Assembly: GCF_040183065.1 (NCBI RefSeq)
Contig: NC_091131.1
Span: forward strand, 97,181,830-97,245,829
From: Periplaneta americana
Lineage: Eukaryota; Arthropoda; Insecta; Blattodea; Blattidae
Direction of reading: 5' to 3'
DNA: 64,000 nt
The notes under the pieces were generated by a model that ran no database searches, was not told the origin of the DNA, and saw only the letters and a program-made list of their open reading frames with translations. Of this stretch, positions 54,818 through 64,000 are shown piece after piece. The translations under genes were made by a program, and so were the position numbers. How positions within the stretch are numbered: the first letter of the stretch is position 1; every line of letters starts with the position of its first letter.

Positions 54818-55083
54818 GATGAAAAGGTACAAAATTATTATGCACTTCACAACCTCAACTTTCGGCTATGATGCTATGATACTGAATATAATCGGAAACG
54901 GAAATTATAACTAATACTGCCAACATAAGCACGGAGAGAGAAGAAAAGAGCATCGCTCAAAGTATCACCAACATTGCAATAGAAATAATGTTCTTTGAAT
55001 TAGTCACCAAGAGCGCTACTTATTGAAAAGAGAACAACTTTCTTAATCCATTTTTCTAGGAAGGCTATTCAAAAGCGGAGCAT

Positions 55084-55356
55084 TTGAAAAAAAAGTCGGG
55101 ACACCGGGACATATGTTCAGGAGCCAAACAAAGAAGATCTATGCTTAAAGAAAGGCCGAATGATAAGCCTAATGATTTGTGTGGATCTTGCTCAGAAAAT
55201 TTCGAGGACGCCAAGCATGGTGAAAGATGCGTAAGTTATGATCAGTGGTTTTATGAAATATGTCAAGGCATTCCAAAATACCGAAATAACTTTAATTTTT
55301 TGAGTTGTAGGTATGAATCTGACAGAAGAATTTTATATTTGTCTGATTATGACTAA
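55084..55356 (+). pseudogene. Transposase C-terminal PHD-like zinc finger
   Basis: Residues 33-75 read LCGSCSENFEDAKHGERCVS then YDQWFYEICQGIPKYRNNFN and FLSC: C-x2-C, a W/F-x2-x-C pair and a final C match the short PHD-like finger (C..C...........W..C..C..W.H..C) that ends many pogo/jerky-type transposases in insects. The upstream part is basic and unassigned. No other transposase domain is nearby. It could instead be part of another zinc-finger transposon ORF. Confidence 0.5.
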
Positions 55357-56467
55357 ATATTTTGAATTTAAGGACTATCACGAAAATACTCTTATATTAT
55401 TACGAAATTATACCAGTCCTTCTAGAGCGCTAATTTTTTCTGTTTATATGTATTGCTTGTTTCCAGCTAGTGTATAGTTTTATGAGGTAAAAATGCTGAC
55501 ATGTAACTTCCTGAAATCTAGTAAAGTACATACATTAAAAACATTCATTGCTTCAATTTGAGCATTATTTTTGCACCAAAACCTTAATATCACGAAATTA
55601 GCCAAGTCTGTTCTACATACTATATGAAAAAAAAATGTTTAAATATGCATATAGTGCACAATAGTATTTATAATCAAAATGTAACAACATTACTATTCAA
55701 AATCAATATATTTAATGGAAATCAATGCAAAAATAAAAGTAAATATTCACGAGAATAACCTAAAGAACAAGAATAAATACCAGAATAATATATTCCATGC
55801 TGACTGTATGAATAAAGATATAAAGTATAAGCAGCACTAAAAAAAGACAAAAATATTAAAGTGTATATAGTCAATCATGATCAACCTACCAAACTATTTA
55901 ATAATCTAATTTCACCTAATAAATTTAATGAAGGTGGGGCAGCTATATTACAAGATCTTAACAGTCCTGCAATTTTCGAACATGAGAGAGGCAACCAAGA
56001 CATTACAAACTCCGTCTTATTCCATATGAAAAACTAATCGCATTATCTGTGCTAAAATCCTTAGCGGTTAAAACATCAGTGGGTGGAAATGGAGGAAAGG
56101 GAATATTTTTATAACAAGGTGGCTCAAACACGACCGGCCTTCTTCTGCAGAGCGAACATCGACGAATATCGACTTCGCCATACTCGACAAACTTGAACCG
56201 AACATAGCGCCTGTAATACACGACGCTAGTTCACACATCTAAGAAAGAAATTATGTTACAACGCTGAAATTTTGTGTGCACTTTCAGAACTAAAGTACGT
56301 TAACAACATTTACTATAAACTAATATAAGAATTTCAATTATTGTATTTTACAGAAAATAAGAATTTCAATCCGAGTGACTTTCATAAATTTTATAATTTA
56401 TTTTTTACAAAACTAAATACAAACACTGTCACAATAGTCCAGTTCCAGGACTATCAACAATATCAGT
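55357..56467. other. No recognisable gene
   Basis: AT-rich. A 72-codon minus frame at 56003-56221 (CYK..PFPPFPP) is not recognised. Confidence 0.5.
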
Positions 56468-57540
56468 ATCTAGAGAAAATCGAAACTCGAGTGGGATTTA
56501 ATTGACTATTACACGATTAGAAAAAGTATATAAAGATTAGAAGTAACGAACTACTCTAATACAATAAAATATTGTCTTACGAAAAGTACTGAACTGTCTT
56601 CAAATGTAAAATTGTACCATCTCAACATTACACATATTTCGCTAGATGGCAGTAGTGTGTTATGATTATCTGTTTTCTTGTTATCTGCCAACTAGAGAAT
56701 CTTCATTGAACTCTGTGGACGGTCACTAGTCAAGAAGGCTTTGATGATTCAGTTTCATTTTTATTAAAACAGTTGCATTCCACTTCAATTATCTGGATCC
56801 CAGTAATCAACCTCACTTGACAGCTGATTTTTAATACGTCTTAGTATTAAACAATTTCAGATACATGACTATCCATAATATCATACAACAGAAGCTGTAA
56901 CATAACCTAAATAATATAAACAAATGTTAGAAAAGTTTTAATTAGGGATGATGAAATAAATAGGAAAAGTTTTAATTAAGGACGATGAAATAAAAAAATA
57001 AACATGAATAATTTTAAAAGGGACAATTATTGAAAATACAATTTTCAAATTTGAATGTTTTAGTGGTTGGTGGTACAGTTGATGTTATATTGGAAGTATG
57101 CGTAAAAGAAGTGGAACTCGTTCATGTACATGGTGTATTCCTCAACTTATTTAGGATTTCCGAATGGTGCTCTTCATGTATTTGCAAATAGGGTTTCAGT
57201 GAAGATGCATTGCTATGACCAACGATCTTTATTAAGTCTTGTTCTTGAATGCCAATGCGAGTCATATTTGAAACTGCTGTGCATCGACTGGAGTGGTTTG
57301 TAATTTTATGTTTTTTTGACGTCCAGACAGTGCAGTTTGAAATGTTGACAAACAAAGAAACAAATGCTAGGGTAGTGATAAAAACAAACAAATGCTAGGG
57401 AAGCGGTAAAATTAAACAAATGCTAGGGAAGCGATAAAATTGTGCGATAAGCAGCCATGATTGGTTGAAAGACGTCCTTTCGTACCGTTTTATTGGTTAA
57501 AAGTGGTATGACGTAGTAGAAGTGTAATAGTCTTATTAAA
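56468..57540. mobile_element. Recombinase-like repeat, longer copy
   Basis: Shares both ends with 8896-9343: ATCTAGA.AAAATC, GTATATAAAGATTAGAAG on the left; three tandem AACAAATGCTAGGG units, GATTGGTTGAAA.ACGTCC and a TTAAA end on the right. The 1.07-kb copy contains a minus-strand frame with tyrosine-recombinase features, so the pair may represent a Crypton- or DIRS-like family and its deletion derivative. No inverted ends are apparent, which suits such recombinase elements. Confidence 0.65.
57122..57332 (-). pseudogene. Tyrosine-recombinase-like C-terminus
   Basis: Minus strand: TSKKHKITNHSSRCTAVSNM then TRIGIQEQDLIKIVGHSNAS, SLKPYLQIHEEHHSEILNKL. The succession H..R...V......G......L....GH....SL..Y corresponds to the HxxR, GH and catalytic Y motifs of the tyrosine recombinases found in Crypton elements and their domesticated relatives (DUF3504, e.g. 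ZMYM/QRICH1). The upstream part of the same frame (57333-57391) runs through the tandem AAATGCTAGGG repeat and is not protein-like. The first catalytic Arg region is missing. Family call is by motif order only. Confidence 0.6.
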
Positions 57541-57999
57541 AACTACCAATAAAAATCGAACTCCTTATATAATTTGTTTTTTAGTTATGTGCACTCGTAG
57601 TTATATACGCATATTCAAAATATGTTCACATAGTATGTAACAGTAACAAAATAGAAAGCTATAACTACACCTTAAAGTTAAGTCTCACACATTATACATA
57701 GTATTCGCAAAATAACCCATTATATTGTTCTAAAAATTACACTAAATTATATCGTTGCATTTTTGTGTAATTATTTCAAATATTAGGACATTGATAAATA
57801 GGGTTTTAATTACTGCAGTGTTCCAACTACCACCTGTGACTGAGATTCAGACAAACTGCCGTCTATTAATGTTCTGTGCTTATCCTTTTCTAAACTTTTT
57901 TTCTATTTCACCTATCAGACATCTTAGACGTCTCACATGAGTTTGACTTGTTTCGGCATCAAACCGCAAGAACAGACGCTTCTTTTAGCCTGTTATATA
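57541..57999. other. No recognisable gene
   Basis: AT-rich; nothing supported. Confidence 0.5.
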
Positions 58000-58240
58000 A
58001 CAACGCTGTATCAACTACTACTTATTTAGCGTCGATGGAATTGGTGATAGCGAAATGAAATTTGGTGACAGTAGACAAAGATTCACCTAATCATTACCAG
58101 ACATTCGCCTTTCACTTATGAAAAATTTCCGAAGAAACCTTACCAGCTAATCAGCTCAAGCGGATATCGAAACCAACCTCGAACACAGCTCCGAATTTTC
58201 AGACAAATGTGCCTACCGCCTGAGCTACTCCGGTAGCCAA
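58000..58240 (-). mobile_element. tRNA-derived SINE (family 2), full length
   Basis: The tRNA head is at the right: minus strand TACCGGAGTAGCTCAGGCGG (A box) and a degenerate B box near 58165. Body on the plus strand: CGCTGTATCAACTACTAC, TTAGCGTCGATGGAATTGG, TGATAGCGAAATGAAATTTG, CAGACATTCGCCTTTCACTT. This copy shows the uninterrupted sequence at the site where another copy (22120-22590) carries a MITE. Confidence 0.85.
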
Positions 58241-58965
58241 GAACAGACACAGGAACAGATACTTAATAAGTGCAGTATCGTAAATTTAAGAAGCGTAAAC
58301 ATCCACTTTCATTTCTTTTCTAACATCAGTTATGCCCTTCTAGCGTCCTTACCAACGGATCGTATTATTCCTCTGCAGCGATCAAATAAGCGAGCCGCTT
58401 CGGAACGCAGAGCGATCACAGTAGCCCCTCGTTCACCAAGAACGGTGTGACTGACCCTCGATTGCAATGTTACGTATGTAGTTGTTACGTTGAACCGGCT
58501 TCAGGTATCATTTCTCATTCACAAACATTTTGGAACGAGTGTACAGCTTAATATTCCAGGATTCTTTTCCATGCGTACAATACTGTAAATGATAAGGCGT
58601 ACCTATTTACCAATACAAACTTGTTCCAAACCTATTCTATTGGGTAGCGCTACACAAAAATGAAAAGAAAAAGAAACATAAAGCTCTTACGTGTGGGCGT
58701 TCGAAATGATGTATGTGGCTACCATGAAAATGTTATGCAAAGCCTGTTAGATATGCACGATTTTTACCCGGTTACAGATATGCGCTCTAAGATAAATAAT
58801 TTAGTTTTCTTTGTGGTACTCGGTGCAACAGTGATTTAAGTCCAGTATAAAATATTCCAAATTCATTGTATCCATTTCATCGATGACGATCGCTTACTAA
58901 TGAAGAGACTGTACAAGAATGCAATGTTATAGATTTTATATTGCATACATGTATGCATACATACA
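58241..58965. other. No recognisable gene
   Basis: Unassigned sequence with no long frame. Confidence 0.5.
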
Positions 58966-59093
58966 TTATGTATGTATGTATGTATGTATGTATGTATGTA
59001 TGTATGTATGTATGTATGTATGTATGTATGTATGTATGTATGTATGTATGTATGTATGTATGTATGTATGTATGTATGTATGTATGTATGTAT
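58966..59093. repeat. (TATG)n microsatellite, 128 bp
   Basis: About 32 uninterrupted TATG units, the longest pure tetranucleotide run in the window; Thr-Tyr-Ile-His and Met-Tyr-Val-Cys frames derive from it. Confidence 0.97.
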
Positions 59094-59180
59094 CCGCTCC
59101 TGAGCACGAGTTCTACTCTTTCAGGGGCGAGCTAAAGTTTTTCTGTATATATTATATTTTATGTTACAATTATTAGCAAA

Positions 59181-59262
59181 ATAATAAATAAATAAATAAA
59201 TAAATGTATGTAAGCTAATGTATGTATGTATGTATGTATGTATGTATGTATGTATGCATGCA
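59181..59262. repeat. (AATA)n and (TATG)n microsatellites
   Basis: Five AATA units (59181-59204) and, after GTAAGCTAA, about nine TATG units ending in ATGCATGCATGC. Confidence 0.9.
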
Positions 59263-59515
59263 TGCAGTTGGGTTGTCAGATTTCTTATGGCAGGAAATAA
59301 CGATAGCGCGTTAATTTTTATGTAATTTGCAAGAAAATCGTCAATTCTACATAAAAACTGTAAAGGAATTAAGCTTTCCTTATCGGTTTATCCAATGATA
59401 AAAGTAAAAATAAGAATTGTACGGATATTATTTACCGAGTAAAACTGTGTTAACATTCAGGGAATTTGTTTTCTGAGAAAAGTATTCATTTGGGACTAAT
59501 ACGTTATAAGAATGC

Positions 59516-59612
59516 GGAGGCAAAAAGGAAGACAGAAAAGAGGAAAAATTAGAGAATGCTGGGATTGCAGTGAAAGACCTGCCCTTGGTCAGAACAGAAT
59601 TAATGAATGTAA
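59516..59612 (+). pseudogene. LINE family D, last 25 codons and 3' end
   Basis: Reads AEAKRKTEKRKN-stop-RMLGLQ-stop followed by AAAGACCTGCCCTTGGTCAGAA, the same end as at 51360-51390. Very short 5'-truncated insertion. Confidence 0.75.
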
Positions 59613-62103
59613 TTAGAATTTTCAGTTGTACTGTATCTAAGAAATAAGCTCTTAAAATATGCAGTTGTGTTACTTCAGCTCTGTATATTAATACTCTTTA
59701 CAAGGAAACCCTCAGTGAGCTCATATCGAAACCTGCCATGAAATTTCGCTGGAATTTCTTGTAAGAATGCCCACACCAAAAATCAGCTGCGAGTTTCAAG
59801 TGCAAGGTCCTGAAATTGAAGCTGCAATATCGCCTGATGAAGCAAGCATCCAACAGCAATTGGGCACCCCTCAACAAATGTGGTGGGGAGAGACAGGTCT
59901 TGCTGTGATACCAGCGAATAGGGATTATATAGAATGGACACACTGCGAATTTTCCTGTTTTGTTTTTCTGTGAGTCTGCGTTTAGTTCCAGTTTCAAGCG
60001 CTAGAGGTTAGTGTAATCGAGCACACGCTAAGATGATAATTAAATTTAAGAGTTGAGACACAGATCCAAACATCGCCTACCTTATACGCTTTGCTTCAAA
60101 TAAATTTAAATTAACAGCTTCTCCTTATTTCTGAGTGATAAATTAGTTATAATAATTTGTTTATGTTTTATATATAATAAATCATATTATAAAATAATGT
60201 AATACATTATAAAATTATATATAAAATTCGTTTAATACAATGCATTTGTATACAATATATAGCCATATGGTTTTACTTCTCATAGGAGTTTTGTTTTTCT
60301 ATTTTCTGTGCTAACAAATCATTGCGTATTTTAATTGTTGTTGGGGTCAACGTCTCAACTCTCATTATAACGGAACTCTAGAGTCTAGACATTACAGATA
60401 ATGACGGATTTATTATTTCATCTGTCCAATTTATTTTATTTGAGTATATAATGTACCTAGATGTATTAATTGCATGTCTGTTATATTCCGCTGTGTCGAC
60501 TGCTAACTGGTGTGATGTCAGCGCCAATTCTAGGGGAAAAGCAGAATCTCACGCTCAAGCTGGTTTGAAGGTCATTGAAATCAGTCCTGTCGCATCAAAA
60601 GTACGACGCGAAGTGTCCATACTTGTAATTCCCTATACGCTGGTGATACTGTCGGGCAGTCGCACAGGGGCACACAAACTCAACAACAAAACTCCATGAT
60701 TTTCTCCTAGTGTTTTAATACTAGTTCCTATCTCGATATCGGGAACTTGCAGCTTGAATTCGCAGCTAATTTTTGGTGTATTGGCCTTCTAGAAGGTGTA
60801 GATTCTGTCAGCGAAATTTTAAGGTAGATTTTGATACGAGTTAACTGACAGTTTCCTTGTTAGTACATAGCCTACATACATACTGTACATACACACTTAC
60901 ATTACGTGAAGTGGTATGCATATACAGATACGTTACAAATAAATGTTTAATACGCATAAAGGCACACACTTATATAATACTGATCATACAACCATAGCGC
61001 CACACCGCTTGAATGCGTTATTTGTTAGTTCAAAACAAGGTCGCTAAATGCCGCTGTGGAACAGCTCTTATTCAGGTCCTCTCATCCCATTCCACCAATG
61101 TATAGGCATTGAAAAGACAAACAATCTAAAACCTTTATTGGAATGTCTTGAGAAATTTGGGGCTGCACATCCAGGCATTTTGAAAACTTATTTTATGAAA
61201 TATACAGATCTTAACACAAATTCCTTTCACAATCCAATGTAAACAAACCGAATAGATGGCGCAAATATGGTAGCCTGCGAAGACCTGACTTATCGACGGA
61301 CCTTGGTCCAAAATGACTACAACTCTGAGGAGGAAACGTTCAATTGTTGAAGAGAATAAACCGTATATTCTAGAAAGAGAGAGGATGGAAAAAACAGAAG
61401 ACGAAAGAACCACTGGCTAAATCGCCGATACGTTAGTTTTAATACTACTGATTTCGTAACTTGTTTTGTCAATAATTATGAAACTGAGCATATACCTACA
61501 ATGAAACATTCCGTGATCTTCCTTTTATTTTGTTAAAAGTTTAATCAGCTCTCTTTTAGTGGTCTACCAGTTCACCTTGGTCGCTTTTAATACTACAGTA
61601 AATCACGAGTAGAAGACAGTTCAAATTACTTAAATTACAAGTTCTTATCTCAGTGAACAGGAGCAAAACACTGCAGACAAAGGTGAAATTATTTATAGCA
61701 AATCGTATCAACGCCTTTTGTTACAATCGTAAGAAATGCAATAAAATTAAATTTATATTTAAAATCCAGTTGCAACATAAAAGCAATTACCTGTTTAAGT
61801 ACTTGGTATATTGCTACATACCTCTTCTAGAGAGCAAACAAAGTAATTTGCACTCTTATTTTATCGTAATATGGGGAGTGAGCTGGAAACGACCTTGGCT
61901 ACTGTCCAAAGAATGACCTAATAGTGCAAATATTTATGTCCTTTTTTATTCCAAAGTGTAAAGATGTCGGTAAAAAATTTTAATCCAATAGATTATTCTA
62001 CGTAAATGTTACTGATTCTTATAGCATTATTAGAGAAATAAATAATGTTGAGCGCGAGATTAAACAAGAAACACAAGAAAAAAGTACACCTCTTATTTAA
62101 ACG
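59613..62103. other. No confident gene
   Basis: Frames of 64-99 codons (59698-59997 minus or 59767-59973 plus; 60451-60699 plus; 61048-61242 plus; 61653-61916 plus) have ordinary composition but no motif I recognise. The 59767 frame contains QQQLGTPQQMWWGETGL and is the one I would check first as a possible exon or transposon remnant. Confidence 0.35.
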
Positions 62104-62190
62104 CGTAGTAGTTCAATTGGTACAGCACTGGCTTATACAGGCATCGAACTTGAGTTTATGCTGCAACAATGGTCAATTCGAGAACTTTTC
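62104..62190 (+). repeat. tRNA-like SINE head
   Basis: GTAGTTCAATTGGTACAGCAC (A box) and CAATGGTCAATTCGAGAAC (B box), about 50 bp apart. Confidence 0.55.
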
Positions 62191-62578
62191 ATGAGAGAAC
62201 TCAAAATATCAGTCAACAACGTGCAGGACATACATTTTATTTCCTTCTCTGCTTATCACTGAACAACAGGAATTTTGTTTCGAATTAAAACAATGTGTTC
62301 TTTATGGTTTGATGTGCGCTGAATCCGAAAATGCATCTCCTTTCTTCGTTTCGCGTAAGGTTTTTAAGATATACTATGGTTTTACTTTTCGCTAAGGGCT
62401 CTCCCAGGAAACATCTGGCACGTATTGGGAGTTGTAAATCAAAACAAAAGCTAATCCATTTCATGAGTTCATGACAAATTTCCGGTTTCTTATGTTTGTT
62501 GGCATGTTCTTTTGTACTTCTAATCAATAAACAGATAATGGTCCCTTCTAGTCAGTAACTTTCATAACAGTTCAAAGT

Positions 62579-63069
62579 GAAGCCTACGCAATGAACAAAC
62601 AAGGATGTGGTTTTTAGTATTTAAAAAAAAAGTTTACCAATTTGATTGACGACAAATTAAAAGAAGGCATTTTCATCGGTCCACAAATCCGCAAAGTTAT
62701 GGCTAACTCTTTGTTTGAGGAAAAACTTTCCATTACAGAAAAAATGGCATGGCGCTCTTTCAAAGATGTTTCCTCAAATTTCTTTGGAAATTCTGAGACA
62801 GACAACTACATCGAACTTGTGGAAACCATGTTAAGTATATATGAGAAAATTGGGTGTAATATTTCTCCCAAAATACATTTTTTCTTTCTCATTTGGATTT
62901 CTTTCCTCCTAACCTCGGAACGGTAAGCTACAAGCATGGAAAAAGATTTCATAAAGAAATATCTGAAATGGAAAGCCAATATAAAGGAAGATCATCATCA
63001 AGTATACTTGCAGACTATTGTTGGTTCCTTGTAAAAGACGGTCCCCGGTCATTCAGAAAATCCTTTTAA
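62579..63069 (+). pseudogene. C-terminal end of a recurrent insect ORF (LADYCW family)
   Basis: From 62579: EAYAMNKQGCGF-stop-YLKKKF, then LKEGIFIGPQIRKVMANSLF, MAWRSFKDVSSNFFGNSETD, NYIELVETMLSIYEKIGCNI, SPKIHF; one extra base in a T run near 62880 shifts the frame, and it continues FLSHLDFFPPNLGTVSYKHG, KRFHKEISEMESQYKGRSSS, SILADYCWFLVKDGPRSFRK, SF-stop at 63069. I know this as the end of an uncharacterised protein that recurs in many insects and other invertebrates, very likely transposon-encoded. With one stop and one frameshift over 160 residues it is a fairly recent pseudogene. The N-terminal bulk is not visible upstream. Confidence 0.75.
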
Positions 63070-63554
63070 TTGGTAAGTTCAAATTTCAAGATTTTTCTCA
63101 CTATACACAAGAACTATTTTAATTGTTGTTATGATTTTTGTGTTTTAAACTATGTAACACTATTTTTGTACCCAGTACATATTTTCCAAATATTATGAGG
63201 ATTTTGAATCCCTAGTCCGCTGTAATTTTATCAGTAGCAGTGAAAAATAAGAAAAGAGGAGTTTTTTTTCGTAAATAAAATTCAATTCACTTTCTCCGGA
63301 AAATGGTACGTGATGGGGCAATTTGGACTTTACATTCAGATTTAGGGCACACGTATTAGTAATATTCATATATTTTTATTTCGGAGCAAGACAAAAAGTA
63401 AAAATTTGTTGTTCAGTGTTATGAGAATTTCTCGACAATTTGGTGGACGATGGATTGGACGCGGGTCAGATATGGTGTGACATGATCGAAGTTCAGACTT
63501 CGTTAATTATGGTATTTCAATTCTGGGGAGGGTGAAAAATGACATACATAAATT
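63070..63554. other. No recognisable gene
   Basis: AT-rich. No frames supported. Confidence 0.5.
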
Positions 63555-63642
63555 ATGATAATAGTAATAATAATGATAATAATAACAATAATAGTGATGA
63601 TAATAACAGTAATAATAGTAAAAAATGATAATAATGATAACA

Positions 63643-63692
<50 letters not shown>

Positions 63693-63695
63693 TGT
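63555..63695. repeat. (AAT)n-rich microsatellite, probable SINE tail
   Basis: ATAATA/GATAAT triplets pass into about 16 pure AAT units (63647-63692). It sits at the 3' end of a minus-strand family-3 SINE fragment. Confidence 0.9.
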
Positions 63696-63714
63696 AATAA
63701 TAATTGCATAATCT

Positions 63715-63835
63715 GTGGCGTGACAGCCCTGGAGAATCGAAGTCTGACCAGTCGAGTGCTGGCCCCACATTCACATATCTGGGCAGAAGTGAACGATCAT
63801 CCAACCAGAATGAGATTAATCAGCACTATGATTTT
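63715..63835 (-). mobile_element. SINE family 3, 3' fragment
   Basis: Plus strand TGGCGTGACAGCCCTG, GACCAGTCGAGTGCTGGCC, CACATTCACATATCTGGGCA and GAACGATCATCCAACCAGAA correspond to the 3' part of the SINE at 38244-38585. The tRNA head is absent. Confidence 0.75.
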
Positions 63836-63844
63836 TTTTAATTT

Positions 63845-64000
63845 TTAGTGAGTTATTTTACGACGCTGTATCAACACATCAAGTTACTTAGGGTTTGAAT
63901 GAAATGAAAGTGATAATATCGGTGAAATGAGTTCGGGGTCCAGCACCGATAGTTACCCAGCATTTGCTCAAATTGGGTTGAAAAAATCGGAAAAACCTCA
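63845..64000 (-). mobile_element. SINE family 1, cut by the window edge
   Basis: Plus strand TTATTTTACGACGCTGTATC, AATGAAATGAAAGTGATAAT, GGTCCAGCACCGATAGTTAC and CCAGCATTTGCTCAAATTGG: the family-1 body in reverse. The tRNA head would lie beyond 64000. Confidence 0.85.

Noticed and set aside
58877..59176. Thr-Tyr-Ile-His and Met-Tyr-Val-Cys repeat proteins
   Set aside because: Direct translation of the (TATG)n microsatellite; the same applies at 16.7-17.1 kb.

Overview
This window looks like intergenic or intronic DNA from a large, repeat-rich insect genome. I recognise no host protein gene, rRNA gene or confident functional tRNA gene. It is AT-rich, full of microsatellites, and every long reading frame I could interpret belongs to a transposable element or to low-complexity DNA. 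The repeat families (a non-LTR element with YGCETW and GRPRRRWEDN motifs and a TAAG tail, several tRNA-headed SINEs, and SINE bodies ending in a TTGATA..GCGTC..TAAATAAC signature) resemble what I know from cockroaches and termites (Blattodea). That taxonomic call is inference from family resemblance, not a measurement.

Layout. 0-10 kb: two broken LINE pieces, a fold-back element, a SINE, a pogo-like deletion derivative (3.7-4.6 kb), a mariner-like deletion derivative (5.8-6.5 kb), a second LINE family (8.1 kb) and one copy of a repeat whose fuller copy lies at 56.5 kb. 10-30 kb: several polypurine or polypyrimidine blocks (10.8-12.2, 13.2-13.6, 22.7-23.1, 24.5-26.2 kb), a long-arm mariner-type fold-back (14.2 kb), the longest LINE relic, with a YADD reverse-transcriptase motif (18.0-19.0 kb), several MITEs, and a TAG-repeat field (27.6-29.05 kb) split by inserted elements. 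30-46 kb: SINEs, a fold-back element carrying a tRNA-like cloverleaf (31 kb), a LINE 3' end split by a fold-back insertion (34-35.3 kb), a 210-bp near-identical duplication (33.7/35.8 kb), a second pogo-like relic (39.9-41.0 kb), a 2-kb element with about 250-bp inverted ends (41.0-43.0 kb) and a mariner-derived palindrome (44.3-44.9 kb). 46-64 kb: a 2.5-kb hAT element with an exact 8-bp target duplication and a decayed BED-finger transposase, itself carrying a MITE, a LINE chimera and a two-tRNA-like palindrome; a short hAT MITE (51.5 kb); BED, PHD-like and tyrosine-recombinase-like coding relics; and the C-terminal end of a recurrent insect ORF (62.6-63.1 kb).

The elements do not form a pathway. 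They form an insertion history: elements inside elements, deletion derivatives that keep only terminal repeats plus the first or last transposase residues, and palindromes built from duplicated element ends. The most unusual items are the tRNA-like fold-back family (31.0 and 47.8 kb), the nested hAT locus, the long-arm palindromes whose arms contain transposase 3' coding sequence, and the recombinase-like repeat shared by 8.9 and 56.5 kb. All coordinates and repeat matches were read by eye; edges should be taken as good to a few bases where TIR and TSD are stated, and to tens of bases elsewhere.
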